64,000 nt of DNA from Astragalus membranaceus (Eukaryota > Streptophyta > Magnoliopsida > Fabales > Fabaceae): positions 69,930,784-69,994,783 of the forward strand of contig CM076849.1 in the NCBI GenBank assembly GCA_039519185.1, given 5' to 3'. Position numbers and translations under genes: made by a program. Positions 45,846-57,493 of the stretch are shown piece by piece. The notes under the pieces were generated by a model that worked only from the letters and a program-made list of their open reading frames with translations, had not been told where the DNA came from and did no database searches. Each line of letters begins with the position of its first letter. Position 1 is the first letter of the stretch.

Positions 45846-46225
45846 CTCGGAGCAGAACTCCCAGCGCGTTGAGCGTATAGCTCCAGGGCATAGGCCCTCA
45901 TCATCAATCAATAATGGCCATAGGCCTATGATATCACCAATAGAAGTCAACACTCATACATAAACTACCACACCAGTAATTATCCAAACAATTAACCAGA
46001 CACACTCCCGACAAGGGACAAGCACATGCATAAGCAAGAGGCACGCAACAATGAATCACATCATACCGCAGTATATCTATCACCGTGCAACAACATCTCA
46101 GAACACAAAACAAGCAAGGAAAAGTACACGACTTACTTGCCACCTTAGCTTATTACTGCAAAACAAGCAATAGTCAGAGGTAAACAACAATACTGACTTG
46201 ACAACCTGACCGGACAGACCGAACA

Positions 46226-46237
46226 GCTCTGATACCA
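46226..46237 (-). other. tRNA-iMet primer-binding site of element D
   Basis: The minus strand reads TGGTATCAGAGC, complementary to the initiator tRNA-Met 3' end and typical of chromoviruses. It begins 3 bases inside the right LTR and fixes the orientation. Confidence 0.88.
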
Positions 46238-46240
46238 CTA

Positions 46241-48840
46241 TGTAACACCCCTTTTTCTACCCCTTTGTTTATTTGACAAAAATCAGAGTACGCGGAAATC
46301 TTTTTATAAGAGTTACACCAAGAGGAGTGTCACATTTCGTCCAAGAACCAAAAACAATAAATAAATAAATAAAACATTTAAACAACCATAACATCCTAGC
46401 AAACTAATCAAATGGCCACAATGACTCTATCGTCCAACCCCGAGTGCTACATATCAGAGCAGACACCGACCCGACTACGTGAAGGTAATATGCCTTCACT
46501 CGAACTCGCCTGTAAACATACCACAGAAAGGGGGTGAGTTCATCTAGCCATATAATAGAACATGTGATAAGCATTAGGCTAGAATTACAGGACTAGAGTA
46601 ACCATATTGCAGTTATCAACATCACAATCATCAAGTCATCTCAAAATATCAAAATCAAGTCATTAGAGCAAACCATGTCATGAATTATGTATGAGGATGC
46701 AATATATGCATGTGGTACCAATCACCGTCACTAAAAATGCCTTTGTGGCATATCACCGTCACTAAGATGCCTTTATGGCATATCACCGTCACTAGAGGCC
46801 GAAGCCTATAACCGTCACTGAAATGCATATGGGATGCATGCGACATCATGGATGCACCAAACACACCACACCACAAAGTATTATAACAAATACTAACACC
46901 AATTTTTATAGCATCACAGCTATCACCAAAATTAACACCGTGTTGTAGCATCACAGCTACCACCAGAACTCACCTGAATCCATCAGCACCACACCTGAAA
47001 ACCAACACCAAAAAAACAACACCAAGACGCGCGTATACACACGCACACCACGCATAGAATTGACGCACCGCACCTGGGAAAAAATGGCGCACAGCGCACT
47101 AGGCGCGCGCACAGCACGGTAACACGCACGCAAAACAGGCGCACAAGGCAGCCTGGCACGCAACACAAGCCACGGGCATGCCACATTTGGCGCCCAGCAC
47201 ACAAACACGAAAGACGGGCACGCAGGGCACTCACGCCCGCGCCCAGCACCAACACAACATGACACAACACGCACAAGCGCAGGAATTTCCAGCAAACACT
47301 CATAAACTTCGGAAAATTAATCGACTCATCAAACGGAAACCAATTTTGACAGACAGCCCCTCTACGGAAAGCTTGATACGTCTAGTTTTCGAAGAATATT
47401 TTTACTTCCCAGAATTCCCAACCATTTGGTACAGTTTCACAAAACAAGCGGCAGTACTCCAATGAGACAGAATCTGTCTCCCAACTTGAGACAATTTTAA
47501 AAATAGCAAGAATAGTTCAAATGACACAAATCTTTATTTCGAATTGAAGGAAATTGAGTCTAGTTTCCAAAGAGACAGAAATCGTTCAAAAATCAGCCCT
47601 ACCGAAGTAGTTACGAGCAAAACACCGAACATGTACCCAGAACGGTTTTCAGGATTGTTTACCCATTTTGTGAAAATGTTTTCTCCAGTTATACTGACTC
47701 AAATTTAGCAAAACCAGTGCCTAAAGTGAAAGAAATCGTGTCTACTTTCCAACTAAACAAGAATCACTTAAAACAGAGTTCAATTGAGAACACAAAACCT
47801 ACAAAAACCGAACCTACTCACAGTTTGACTCCAGAATTTTGACCTAACTTTGGAGACTCATAACTTGAGCTACACAACTCCGAATTGAATGAAACCAGTG
47901 CCAAAACGACCGGCGTTAAGTCTATTTTCTAACGCAATCAACCACCTAAGTTTTGGATCAATCAAACAGTACCAGTTTGAGAACGACCGAAACAGTGTCC
48001 AGGACATGTGCGCCCGGACAAGGGCGCCTGGTTCCTGCAGTGACCTTTCCATCAATGTTTCCCAGCAGGTCGCATATTACATATTTATCAGGTCGCATGT
48101 GGATATATATATGTTAGGTCGCATGTTTATATATTTATTAGGTCGCATGCATATATATACATATTTAGGTCGCATGCATATATATATGTTTAGCAATACA
48201 GCAAATCACGTGAATGCATTCATCCAAAACAGCACGGTCGTCACAGATCAACAACAGTTATCAGATCTAAACAGGATAGCGAACAATCATAGATCAACAC
48301 ACAATACGGGTAGATCTAGGCTAAATCCTATCCTAAAACCCATCACATAAAATATTATAGGGTAAGATGATCCCCCCTTACCTTAGATTAGAAGAGATGG
48401 GGTTCTTGAGAGATGATCACTACCAAAGAGTTCAGCAACAAGGAGTGCCCACTCCCTTCCTTGAGGTCGCACGTTCCTTTCTTTTTGGTCTTCAAGCTCT
48501 TCTTCTCTCCTGCGTTTTCACGCTGCTTTCTTTCTTTCATTCCTTCATTCCCTTTCTCTCTGATTCCCCCCTTCACGCCCTTTCTCTGTTTCGGTTCTAA
48601 CCCCACTTCTAATTCCTTCCTTCATTTTCTTTAATTTTTACCCCTAGGCCCAACTCCTATTTGCACCCCTACTCAATTACTAAACACTCCTCCATAACAC
48701 CATAAAATACTACTCACTTAATTTATTAAACATCCTCCTATTCCCAATAAAACTCCAAACTAATTATTTCTATTATTTTTCCACAACTAAATTCCTTCTA
48801 ATTAATTAAATAATTATCTAATTATTTTTGGGGCGTTACA
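46241..48840 (-). repeat. 5' LTR of element D (right copy)
   Basis: 2600 bp, about 99.8% identical to the left copy by eye, followed by the ATATG duplication. Confidence 0.93.
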
Positions 48841-50283
48841 ATATGCATGTGGCCGACATGTTGGTCAACGTTGCGACTAACAATACCATATTGACATTTA
48901 TGGATGGCTACTCTGGTTACAATCAGATATACGTGGCCGAGGTTGACACCCATAAGACTACCTTCGGTGCCCCAGTGCCTTAGGTATCTATGAGTGGTTG
49001 GTAATGCCCTTCAGCCTCAATAACGCAGGGGCCACGTTTCAAAGGGCGATGAACGCCATCTTCCATGACCTTATTGGTAGAAGCATGGAGGTATATATTG
49101 ATGACGTGGTAGTCAAATCCAAGAGCTTCGAGGCCCATCTCGTGGAGCTTGAGCAGGCCCTCAAGCGGATGAGACTCCACAATCTTAAAATGAACCCCGC
49201 TAAATGTGCTTTTAGCGTATCTATAGGTAATTTTCTGGGCTTCTTGGTGCACAACCAAGGCATTGAAATGGACAAAAACAAGGCTCGAGCCATCCTAGAG
49301 GCAAGACCTCCCAGGACAAAAGAAGGAATTACAGAGCTTACTTGGCAAGACTAACTTCCTAAGAAGATTTATCGCCAACTCAGCTGGGAAGATGAAGGCT
49401 TTCTCACCCCTATTAAGGATAAAGAACACATAAGAGATGGTCTGGGAAACTAAGAAACAGGAGGCCTTTGATCAAATCAAGGTTGCCTTAATGAAACCCC
49501 TTGTCATGGTACTTCCGCAGCCAGGCAAGCCTCTTATGCTGTACATTGCGGCCGAGGAGCAAGCTATCGACTGTTTGTGGGCACAAGATGATGGTAATGG
49601 GGCAGAGCGAGCCATATATTATCTCAGTAGGATCCTCAACGACGCCAAAACCAGATATTCTCCTATTGAGAAACTTTGTTTATCATTGTCAATGCTTGTA
49701 CTAAACTTGAATATTACCTATTACCTAAGGAAGTTTTGGTTGTGTGCAAAGAAGACATCATTCGGTACCTTCTTAATAGACTTGTCTTGCAAGGAAGGCT
49801 TGTAAAGTGGGCCATTAAGTTGAATGCATATGCTTTAACCTACGTGCCTCTAAGGGCCATCAAGGGTCAAGCCATGGCTGACTTTCAAGCCCAACACCCA
49901 TGTGTGAAGGTGTGTGAATTACCCACCAAACCCATCAACGTACATGGGGTTAAAGCCTTGGACCCTCATGTTTGATGTTTCAAGTACCCAAACAGGGGTA
50001 GGCATTGGTGTGGTAATCTCTAGCCCCAGTGACAGGACATGGAGGTTCATGTGCAGGATAAGAGATCAAGCTTCTAATAATCAGGCCGAGTAGGAAGCCT
50101 TGATTATGGGACTCGACTTCTTAGCCGCCATGAAGGCCCGGTACGTGGAGATAAAAGAGGATTCCCAGTAGGTGATCAAACAAATCACTGAGGAATACAA
50201 GTGTTACAACGCAAAGCTCAAGCAGCTAAGGTCCTTGGCTCATAACTTGTTAACGTTATTTCCCAATGTTGTGATCATATACG

Positions 50284-51010
50284 TGTTAGCCTAGAATTTC
50301 GACAAGGCTTTTGAGTGGTTAGTTAATAGAGTTTGATTTTTCATTAAAGATCATTCATAATGCCTTCAGAAAGAATAAGTGACATTTAAGTCATCTCAGC
50401 ATGTTTTCGACAGAAGAAGTCTTCACCAATTCGACAGGGAAAAGTTTTCGACAAGACAGTATATTCAGGACTTCGTGAAGCAGTTATTGGCAAACAGTTG
50501 TGTCGAATTTCAAGACTACGGTTAATACAACGTGGGCAGTATGTGGCATCGAACGTGGCACGAAGTCTATCACTGGTTAATAAGACGTAGCCACGTGTCC
50601 ATAGCAGTTTACATTTCAGTCATTATTTTCTGTATAAATAGTGGTTTTTACGTAGAAATCAAAGGTGGCAAATTATTATACCAAACACACAGTTCTGAAA
50701 CTCTAACTTCCAAGTCACAGCGAAAACAGAGTAAAAGAATTCTCGTACAACGTATGTGAATTTGTGCACCATTCTATTTACATTTAATGCAATTTATTGC
50801 TTTCAATACAAGTCATTTTACATTTCTGCGTTCCATTTTATCATTTCTTTTGCTTTGATTTCCATTTTCATGGTGAATTGTCTCCCTTTTTAAAATATAT
50901 TTGTTGACAAATTGCGGTGTTTAAAGGCAATTGCTTTGGAGATTTCTGGTTTAATCTCACAAACATTTCTAATAAAACCAGTGATTGTTTGCTAAAAACA
51001 TCAGCAAACA
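50284..51010 (+). repeat. 5' LTR of element E
   Basis: TGTTAGCCTAG...CAGCAAACA, 727 bp. It carries several TTCGACA motifs, a G-box CACGTG at 50592-50597 and a TATA box at 50633-50640. PBS TGGCACGCCCAGTGGGA follows at 51014. Confidence 0.94.
50592..50640 (+). promoter_or_regulatory. LTR promoter of element E: G-box and TATA box
   Basis: CACGTG at 50592-50597 and TATAAATA at 50633-50640, 36 bp apart, with AACGTGG motifs upstream (about 50531 and 50551). ACGTG-core elements bind plant bZIP and bHLH factors and often give stress or light response. The second copy is at 58059. Confidence 0.5.
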
Positions 51011-51084
51011 AATTGGCACGCCCAGTGGGACAGTTTGCCTTTAATACGTAATTTTTCTATGTTCTTGTATGTGTTTGTATTTGC

Positions 51085-54000
51085 ATGCACTTAAGAAGTG
51101 GAAAAATGGTTCGTCCTACTAATAATGCGTCTAGTTCTAATCCTGTGATTTCACGAGAACAGGGAACAATAGTAGACTCTGCAAACGTAAGTGCAGGGTT
51201 GATTGTGGGAACAATATCCCCATCATCATCAACAACCGTTCCTTCAGTATCAATGACTAACGTTGGATCAACGCAGTCAAACATGGCATCTATGCCTATG
51301 CCTTTGCCGTCACATATGGGACTTCATAGTCCTTATATGGCAATAGGAAGCGGTTTAAATCCACATTTTCATAATGTAAGTTTTCCTGCATTTCCTTCTG
51401 GATCATATGGCATGCCTACTGGAATGCCACATATTTCGACCATGTCTCCTGTACATGTTTCTTCTGAAAGTGTAATGGGTCGAAATCCCACAGCATTAAC
51501 CAATGAATCTTTGTTTGCCTTACGACAACAAGTTGATGAGAGCAATCATGATATGGTTAATATGTTAACCCAACAAATCGGTACGGTTTTTAATCCATTG
51601 ATTCAAAATACTGATACTAGTTACCAAATGTTAGCCAAACAAATGGGTCGAATTGCAGATTTCTTTGGGGCTCCAAATATTAGTAATAGGCAGATGCCTA
51701 ACACAGTAAATAATGGATTGCCTGTTCATACCCAAAGAACAACTCCAGTCGAAGTCCCAGTGAATGTAGATGAACGTCAGGGGACTGCAAATCATGTTCC
51801 TGAAGTCGTTCTGGTAAATCGAAATCAGAATGCTGATGAAGTTGTTCGACAAGTGCAACAAAATATTGTTGGCGCTCAAGATAACATAGCCACTTTAGTA
51901 GAAACTATATTGACACAAAATGGCGTTAATGTAGGCTTACATAGGCCAAATTTCATATCACCATTGTGTGAATATGTGTTGCAAACTGAGTTACCAAGGG
52001 GCTGGAAAGTTCCTAAGTATACTAAGTTTGGTGGTGACACAAAAGAGTCTACTACCGAACATATTGCTCGTTATTTGACTGAGTCTGGGGATATAGCCCA
52101 AAACGAGAATTTGAAGATGAAATATTTCCCAAATTCTTTAACACAAAATGCTTTTACTTGGTTTACTACATTACCCCCTGGTTCTATTTTCACATGGGGG
52201 CAATTAGAAAAAGCATTCCATGCGCAGTTTTACATGGGCCAATCTAAGATTAGTCTCAAAGAATTGGCCAGTGTTCAGCGTAAAATGCCTGAAACTGTTG
52301 ATGACTATTTGAATAGGTTTAGGCTACTGAAGGCTCGTTGTTTCACACAAGTGCCTGAACATGAACTCGTCGAAATGGCTGCTGGTGGTCTTGATTATTC
52401 AATCAGAAAGAAATTGGACACATCTTATTTAAGAGACATGGCTCAATTGGCTGATAGAGTTCGACAAGTTGAAAGGTTAAAAGAGGAGAAATCTAGGTCA
52501 ATTAGGTTTCCTAAAAAAGAAAAAGTGGCTTATGTCGAAGAGGAATTCGACACCACACTTAGTGATGTCGAAAGAGAGGAGATAGACGTGGCTGAACTCA
52601 AGCCTGGTCCTCCTTATACTTGTAAATTACTAAGGCCTGCTAATGGGAAAAATCCTGTTGAGCCAAAAAATGACAGATTTGTGCCTAAGACATATACTTT
52701 TGATGTTACTAAATGTGATGAAATATTTGATCTGTTAGTAAAAGATGGTCAGATATTGGTACCTAGTGGCTTAAAAGTACCAACTCTTGACCAAAGAAAG
52801 AAAAAGGGTTATTGTAAGTTCCATAATTTTTTGGGACATAACACTGACCGTTGTGTGCTTTTCAGGGATCTTGTGCAAAAAGCAATCGAAGAAGGTAGAT
52901 TAAAATTTGAAGATAGAAAGATGAAAGCTCTAATGCAAGTTGTGGATGACCCTTTACCCAATGCTGAAGCCATGTATGTAGAACCTTTCGAAACAAGTGT
53001 AAACATGGTAGATGCTGAAATGAAAGATCCTCCAAAGAAACTTAAATCTTCCACCAAGAAATTGGAAGGTTTTATATATGCTGAAGGGATGAAACAAGAG
53101 ATAACCTTGAAAGAGTACGATGGGAAGCTACACGCTGTGTTCCCAAAAGCTGAAGAGGAATTAATAGACTTCCTCAACAGATGCAAGTGGAACAATTCTG
53201 AGGTTATGCTATGTCCAAGGTGTAGTGCTGTTTTCGACAAAGAGGCAGCTAAAGCTGTTGAAGGGTACCAGGATCAGGAACAACGTAAGAGAAAATGGCT
53301 TGACAATAGGCCATCCTTTAATTTTGGTAGCACTGAGCTTCCTGGTTACAAGGCCAATGTTACAACTAAGCCTTCATCCAGCAAGGCTAATGTTTCGACT
53401 AAGCCTTCGACAAGCCAAAAGCCAGGAAAGAAAGGATCCATCAAACTGTTTGGTAAAACCTTCGTTCCACAGACAAGTTCCCCTGTTGGAAAATGGGTTC
53501 ACAACAATGCACCTGCTCAAGTTGTCCATCAAGATGAGTATTATTCCAACAAGTATAATTATCGGAATAATTATAAAGGTACGAATCCTATGACTAAAAC
53601 CCAGTGGCGTCGTTTTCAGAGAAACCAGAAGAAGAAAGCTTCTTTAGACGTAAACAAGGTTCCTAGTCACTTTGGAATCAAAGTCCAGTTGGGTGATAAG
53701 AAAGTGGCTTCTAAGGTTGAGGCAAGTACCAGTACTGATGTTGCTAAGCCTACAAGTGTGGTAAATAAGGCAAAAGGTAAGGATGTTTTGATGGAAAAAC
53801 CTAGAAGGCCTGCACTTGAAAGAATCGGTCCTCCATCTTCCACATTTAAAGGGAAAGAATCTCAGTCCGACTCTGATGAGGACATAGGTTCTGGTTTTGA
53901 TGATTCTGATGATGACTTCGATGTCGTCTGTAATGTGGTGTCAATATTGCCACTGGAATATGATGTCATAACTATGCCTAACAGTGAGGAAGAAGATTTC

Positions 54001-54711
54001 ACTGAAGATATGGCTTGTCACAAACCCATGTGTTACTATGTGATGAATGATGGCTGTGTCGAAGAGCAAATGGCTACTTTCGAGAGGCCAGATACGAGTA
54101 TGCAGAATCACCTGAAGCCTTTATATATTCAGGCTAAGGTTAATGGTATTGGCATCAACAAAGTGTTAGTTGATGGAGGGGCTGCTGTGAATCTTATGCC
54201 TGAAGTGCTTATGAAGAAGATAGGCATATCCATCACTGACCTTAAGCCACACAATATTGTCTTAAGTAATTACGAAGGCAAAACTGGTTATTCTCTTGGA
54301 GCCATTGAAGTGGAATTGATTGTTGGAACTATCAAGAGGACCACTCTATTCTTAGTGATTGCTTCCAAAGCAAACTTCAATATGTTACTTGGAAGGGAGT
54401 GGATACATGGAGTCGATGCTATACCTTCAACATTACATCAAAGACTAGTGATGTGGAAGGAAGATGGTCTTGTCGAATACATTGAAGCAGACCAAAGTTA
54501 TTTTCGTGCTGATGTGAATCACATCACCAAGGAAAATTTTGAGAAAAGATTGGCGAACATTGCGCCATGTCCATCTTCTAATGAGGCATACATTCCCGCT
54601 GATAATGTATTTGCTTCAGTTAATTTGCATCCAAACTATGGTTTTGTTTGGGAAAGGCAAATAATAGGAGATGCTACTGCCCAACCTGAGGGGTGGTATT
54701 CTGATTCTTAA
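51085..54711 (+). CDS. Gag-protease polyprotein of element E (1208 aa)
   Basis: ATG at 51085 (MHLRSGKMVRPTNN), TAA at 54709-54711, fully open. Residues 1-250 are low-complexity (Met/Ser/Pro/Asn). About residues 307-466 hold the retrotransposon gag domain (KVPKYTKFGGDT, NSLTQNAFTWFTTLPPGS, MGQSKISLKELASVQRKMPE). Near residue 575 comes a C-H-H-C zinc motif (YCKFHNFLGHNTDRC), then Lys/Ser-rich and acidic linkers. The aspartic protease is at about 1010-1130, with VDGGAAVNLMP active site and NMLLGREWIHGVDAIP. Length and open frame contrast with the decayed copy in element A. It should supply particles and maturation. pol follows one base later in another frame. Confidence 0.93.
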   Translation: MHLRSGKMVRPTNNASSSNPVISREQGTIVDSANVSAGLIVGTISPSSSTTVPSVSMTNVGSTQSNMASMPMPLPSHMGLHSPYMAIGSGLNPHFHNVSFPAFPSGSYGMPTGMPHISTMSPVHVSSESVMGRNPTALTNESLFALRQQVDESNHDMVNMLTQQIGTVFNPLIQNTDTSYQMLAKQMGRIADFFGAPNISNRQMPNTVNNGLPVHTQRTTPVEVPVNVDERQGTANHVPEVVLVNRNQNADEVVRQVQQNIVGAQDNIATLVETILTQNGVNVGLHRPNFISPLCEYVLQTELPRGWKVPKYTKFGGDTKESTTEHIARYLTESGDIAQNENLKMKYFPNSLTQNAFTWFTTLPPGSIFTWGQLEKAFHAQFYMGQSKISLKELASVQRKMPETVDDYLNRFRLLKARCFTQVPEHELVEMAAGGLDYSIRKKLDTSYLRDMAQLADRVRQVERLKEEKSRSIRFPKKEKVAYVEEEFDTTLSDVEREEIDVAELKPGPPYTCKLLRPANGKNPVEPKNDRFVPKTYTFDVTKCDEIFDLLVKDGQILVPSGLKVPTLDQRKKKGYCKFHNFLGHNTDRCVLFRDLVQKAIEEGRLKFEDRKMKALMQVVDDPLPNAEAMYVEPFETSVNMVDAEMKDPPKKLKSSTKKLEGFIYAEGMKQEITLKEYDGKLHAVFPKAEEELIDFLNRCKWNNSEVMLCPRCSAVFDKEAAKAVEGYQDQEQRKRKWLDNRPSFNFGSTELPGYKANVTTKPSSSKANVSTKPSTSQKPGKKGSIKLFGKTFVPQTSSPVGKWVHNNAPAQVVHQDEYYSNKYNYRNNYKGTNPMTKTQWRRFQRNQKKKASLDVNKVPSHFGIKVQLGDKKVASKVEASTSTDVAKPTSVVNKAKGKDVLMEKPRRPALERIGPPSSTFKGKESQSDSDEDIGSGFDDSDDDFDVVCNVVSILPLEYDVITMPNSEEEDFTEDMACHKPMCYYVMNDGCVEEQMATFERPDTSMQNHLKPLYIQAKVNGIGINKVLVDGGAAVNLMPEVLMKKIGISITDLKPHNIVLSNYEGKTGYSLGAIEVELIVGTIKRTTLFLVIASKANFNMLLGREWIHGVDAIPSTLHQRLVMWKEDGLVEYIEADQSYFRADVNHITKENFEKRLANIAPCPSSNEAYIPADNVFASVNLHPNYGFVWERQIIGDATAQPEGWYSDS

Positions 54712-54712
54712 A

Positions 54713-56658
54713 ATGTTTCCTATGTCAGTTCCTAATGCGTGGAACAAGATTACGGCTTATATGGCCGAAAATAAGTTAAAAGCGGCCATGGAAGCCGCAT
54801 TAAATCATCAAACAATGGCTGTCGAAGCCAAAGGTTCTGAAGACGAAAATGGCATTATTATGAATGGAAAGCTTGATTGCATTTATGATAATGAGCCATT
54901 GGGGTTTGAAAAGGATCCTAGAGATTCAACAAAGCGAATGCAGGCTCAAGATCCATTGGAAGAAGTAGATTTGGGAGATGGCTCAAAGAAGAGGCCAACT
55001 TTTGTTAGTGCATACCTGGATGTTGCATTGAAAACCCAAGTTATAACGTTACTAAGGGAGTTCAAAGATTGCTTCGCTTGGGACTATGACGAAATGTCTG
55101 GATTGAGTCGAGACATTGTGGAATTGCAATTACCAATTCGACCAGAGAAGAAGCCCGTGAAGCAGATACCAAGAAGGTTTGCTCCTCAAATATTAACCAA
55201 AATTAAAGAGGAGATCGAAAGGTTGTTCAAGAACAAATTCATCAGAACTGCCAGGTATGTCGAATGGTTAGCTAATATAGTTCCTGTAATTAAGAAAAAT
55301 GGCACTCTTAGAGTTTGCATAGATTTTAGAGACTTGAATAATGCAACTCCCAAAGATGAATACGCAATGCCTGTGGCAGAAATGTTAATAGATTCAGCAG
55401 CAGGATTTGAATACCTCAGCATGCTTGATGGTTATTCTGGGTATAATCAAATCTTTATTGCTGAAGAAGATGTATCGAAAACTGCATTTTGTTGTCCAGG
55501 GGCATTAGGTATTTATGAATGGGTAGTAATGCCATTTGGTTTAAAAAATGCTGGTGCTACATATCAGAGGGCAATGAATTGTATGTTTCATGATTTTATT
55601 GAAAACTTTATGCAAGTATACATAGATGATGTGGTGGTTAAATCTTCCTCAGAAAATGGTCATTTAGACCATCTTCGACAATCTTTTGAAAGAATGAGGA
55701 AATATGGATTGAAAATGAATCCATTAAAATGTGCCTTCTGTGTGCGTGCAGGAGATTTCTTGGGTTTTGTAGTGCACAAAAAGGCATTGAAATCAATCAG
55801 AATAAGACTAAAGCTATAATTGAAACGAAAGCTCCTTCAACCAAAAAAGAACTTCTGTCATTGTTGGGAAAAATCAATTTCCTACGGAGATTCATATCAA
55901 ATCTAAGTGGCAAAACTCAAGCATTTTCGCCATTATTGAGACTGAAGAAAGAAGAAGTTTTCAAATGGGAATCAGTTCATCAAGCAGCCTTTGAAGAAAT
56001 TAAGTCTTATTTGATGAAACCACCAATTCTAATGCCTATTATTAGAAACAAAGTGCTTAAATTGTATATAGCAGCATCTGAAAAAACAATAGGTAGCATG
56101 TTAGCTCAAGAGGATGCTAATGGTGTCGAAAGAGCCATATATTACCTTAGTAGAGTCTTAATAGATGCTGAAACTAGGTACAGTGCTATAGAAAAGTTGT
56201 GCCTTTGCTTGTATTTTTCTTGCACAAAGTTAAAGCAATATATAAAGCCAGCTAATGTTTGTGTTTATTCGCATTCTGATATTATTAAGCATATGCTGTC
56301 GAAACCCATAATGCATAGTAGAATTGGTAAGTGGGCTTTAGCTTTGTCTGAGTATGACTTAACTTATCAACCTTTAAAATCAATTAAAGGACAAGTGGTT
56401 GCTGATTTTATAGTGGACCACTCTGTTGTCGAAGAAACATTACATTTCGTAGACACATATCCTTGGAGGTTGTATTTTGATGGTTCGAGCCATAAAAAAG
56501 GGGTTGGGATTGGTGTTTTAATTATTTCACCAAATAACATTCCAACGAAGTACAAGTGTAAGATTCGAAATCATTGCTCAAATAATGAAGCTGAGTACGA
56601 GGCTCTAATTATAGGCCTTGAAATTTTACTTGAGCTGAGAGCAAAAGACAAAGCATGA
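54713..56658 (+). pseudogene. Reverse transcriptase and truncated RNase H of element E, one frameshift
   Basis: ATG at 54713 begins one base after the gag stop (TAAAATG). RT motifs are intact: VIKKNGTLRVCIDFRDLN, MLDGYSGYNQIFIAEE, VMPFGLKNAGATYQRAM, VYIDDVVVKS (YIDD at about 55620). Around 55770 an A/G homopolymer tract carries a one-base change that shifts the frame; the homology continues as INQNKTKAIIETKAPS, FLRRFISNLSGKTQAF, GKWALALSEYDLTYQPLKSI. RNase H starts (LYFDGSSHKKGVGIGV, NNEAEYEALIIGLEILLEL) and stops at 56640, where the last catalytic residues should follow. So RT is nearly complete, RNase H is partial and integrase is missing. Confidence 0.88.
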
Positions 56659-57336
56659 CAACCATAGGGTAAGAAAAGCTATCTGTTCTAAATCAGATAC
56701 TTCAGCATTCTCAGTATCATGATGATCAGCAATATAAGCACTAAAGGTAGGGTTGTTAAATGAGAAGCCATAGTCATTGGTGGCCAGTTTAGGGTCAAAG
56801 GTTTCACCCAGTGGTTTCAGGCCAGTAATGGCAGCCACATCCAACAGAGTGGGAGATAACATGCCACACTTCAGATGGAGACTATGAGTGGATATATCCC
56901 AGAACTGCAATGCTGCTAGAATCATAGTGCTGTCGTATTTGGGTCCATATTTCGACAGTTGGATAATGTCGAAAATCCCCTGTTCTTGCCAAATGGTTTC
57001 CTTTTGTTTTTGAACTTTGTCAAGCCATGTGATGTAATCACTTTGTTCTACCTTAGGAGAAGATCTAAATACTCTGTTGGGGTTTTTCAGAAATTCCAAA
57101 TGAAAAGGAGTTTCTTCAAAAATTCTGGGTTGAAGTTTACGGTGACTAGGAAAAATCGCTTTAACTTCTTCGCTTTCTATAGGGTCAGGAAGAGGACCTA
57201 AATAAGCATGGGTAAAAGGTTTACCAGATGGAATAAGTATCTGATTAAACCAAGTTGGTGAAGGTTCTTCAACGAAGCCTTCAAAGCCATGCACAGCAAC
57301 TGTTTGTTTTTGAGGTTGAGCGCTGGAAGAAGCCAT
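56626..57336 (-). CDS. Antisense plant mobile domain ORF of element E (about 236 aa)
   Basis: On the minus strand the ATG at 57336 (MASSSAQPQKQT) opens a frame to a stop at 56626-56628; an upstream start at 57423 in the same frame is possible. The N-terminal half of a plant mobile domain is clear: YITWLDKVQKQKETIWQEQG, ILAALQFWDISTHSLHLKCG, MLSPTLLDVAAITGLKPLGE, AFLTLWLSCFVF. The C-terminal half has been lost in the deletion that also took the integrase. It lies between pol and the 3' LTR on the strand opposite to gag-pol, as in element A. A TATA box precedes it. Plant mobile domains also occur in host MAIL1/MAIN proteins; the role in retrotransposons is unknown. Confidence 0.82.
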   Translation of the reverse strand: MASSSAQPQKQTVAVHGFEGFVEEPSPTWFNQILIPSGKPFTHAYLGPLPDPIESEEVKAIFPSHRKLQPRIFEETPFHLEFLKNPNRVFRSSPKVEQSDYITWLDKVQKQKETIWQEQGIFDIIQLSKYGPKYDSTMILAALQFWDISTHSLHLKCGMLSPTLLDVAAITGLKPLGETFDPKLATNDYGFSFNNPTFSAYIADHHDTENAEVSDLEQIAFLTLWLSCFVFCSQLK

Positions 57337-57493
57337 CTGTTGTAAATAACGAACAAAGAGGGTTGTGTTCTTAGTGGAGATGTCGAAACGATGAAAAAGT
57401 TTGAAGCTTTCGTGAAGAGGCAAGGTTAGCTGAGAAATTTTCAGAGTTTAAGGTTCAAAGGGAGCGTAAGAATGAAGAAGATGAAGTGAAACG

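Larger units (their letters stand above)
40729..48840 (-). mobile_element. Non-autonomous chromovirus (Tekay/Del type) derivative D
   Basis: Two 2600-bp LTRs (40729-43328 and 46241-48840) differ at about five positions by eye. TSD ATATG lies at 40724-40728 and 48841-48845. Orientation is minus: a tRNA-iMet primer-binding site (reverse complement TGGTATCAGAGC) lies at 46226-46237 beside the right LTR, and the polypurine tract lies at 43329-43345 beside the left LTR. The internal 2.9 kb keeps only a piece of the integrase zinc-binding domain and the polyprotein C-terminus. It is thus a very recent copy of a deleted element that must use enzymes in trans. Confidence 0.92.
39938..49980 (+). pseudogene. 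Reverse transcriptase of element A, split by element D
   Basis: The N-terminal part (39938-40723) has YRDCFAGDYHEIPGLDRTLV, LKAGFIRTSR and a decayed palm start. After element D (40729-48840) it continues with MDGYSGYNQIYVAE, MPFSLNNAGATFQRAM, VYIDDVVVKS (catalytic YIDD at about 49093) and FLGFLVHNQGIEMDKN. Next come the thumb/connection (YIAAEEQAIDCLWAQDDGNG, YYLSRILNDAKTRYSPIEKL) and WAIKLNAYALTYVPLRAIKG. At least six stops or frame changes occur, for example at 48981 and 49352. The order and sequence match element E's RT, which confirms a shared lineage. Confidence 0.85.

Noticed and set aside
50532..50759. 75-codon ORF in both LTRs of element E
   Set aside because: It spans the LTR promoter and is duplicated in the 3' LTR (57999-58226); no protein evidence.
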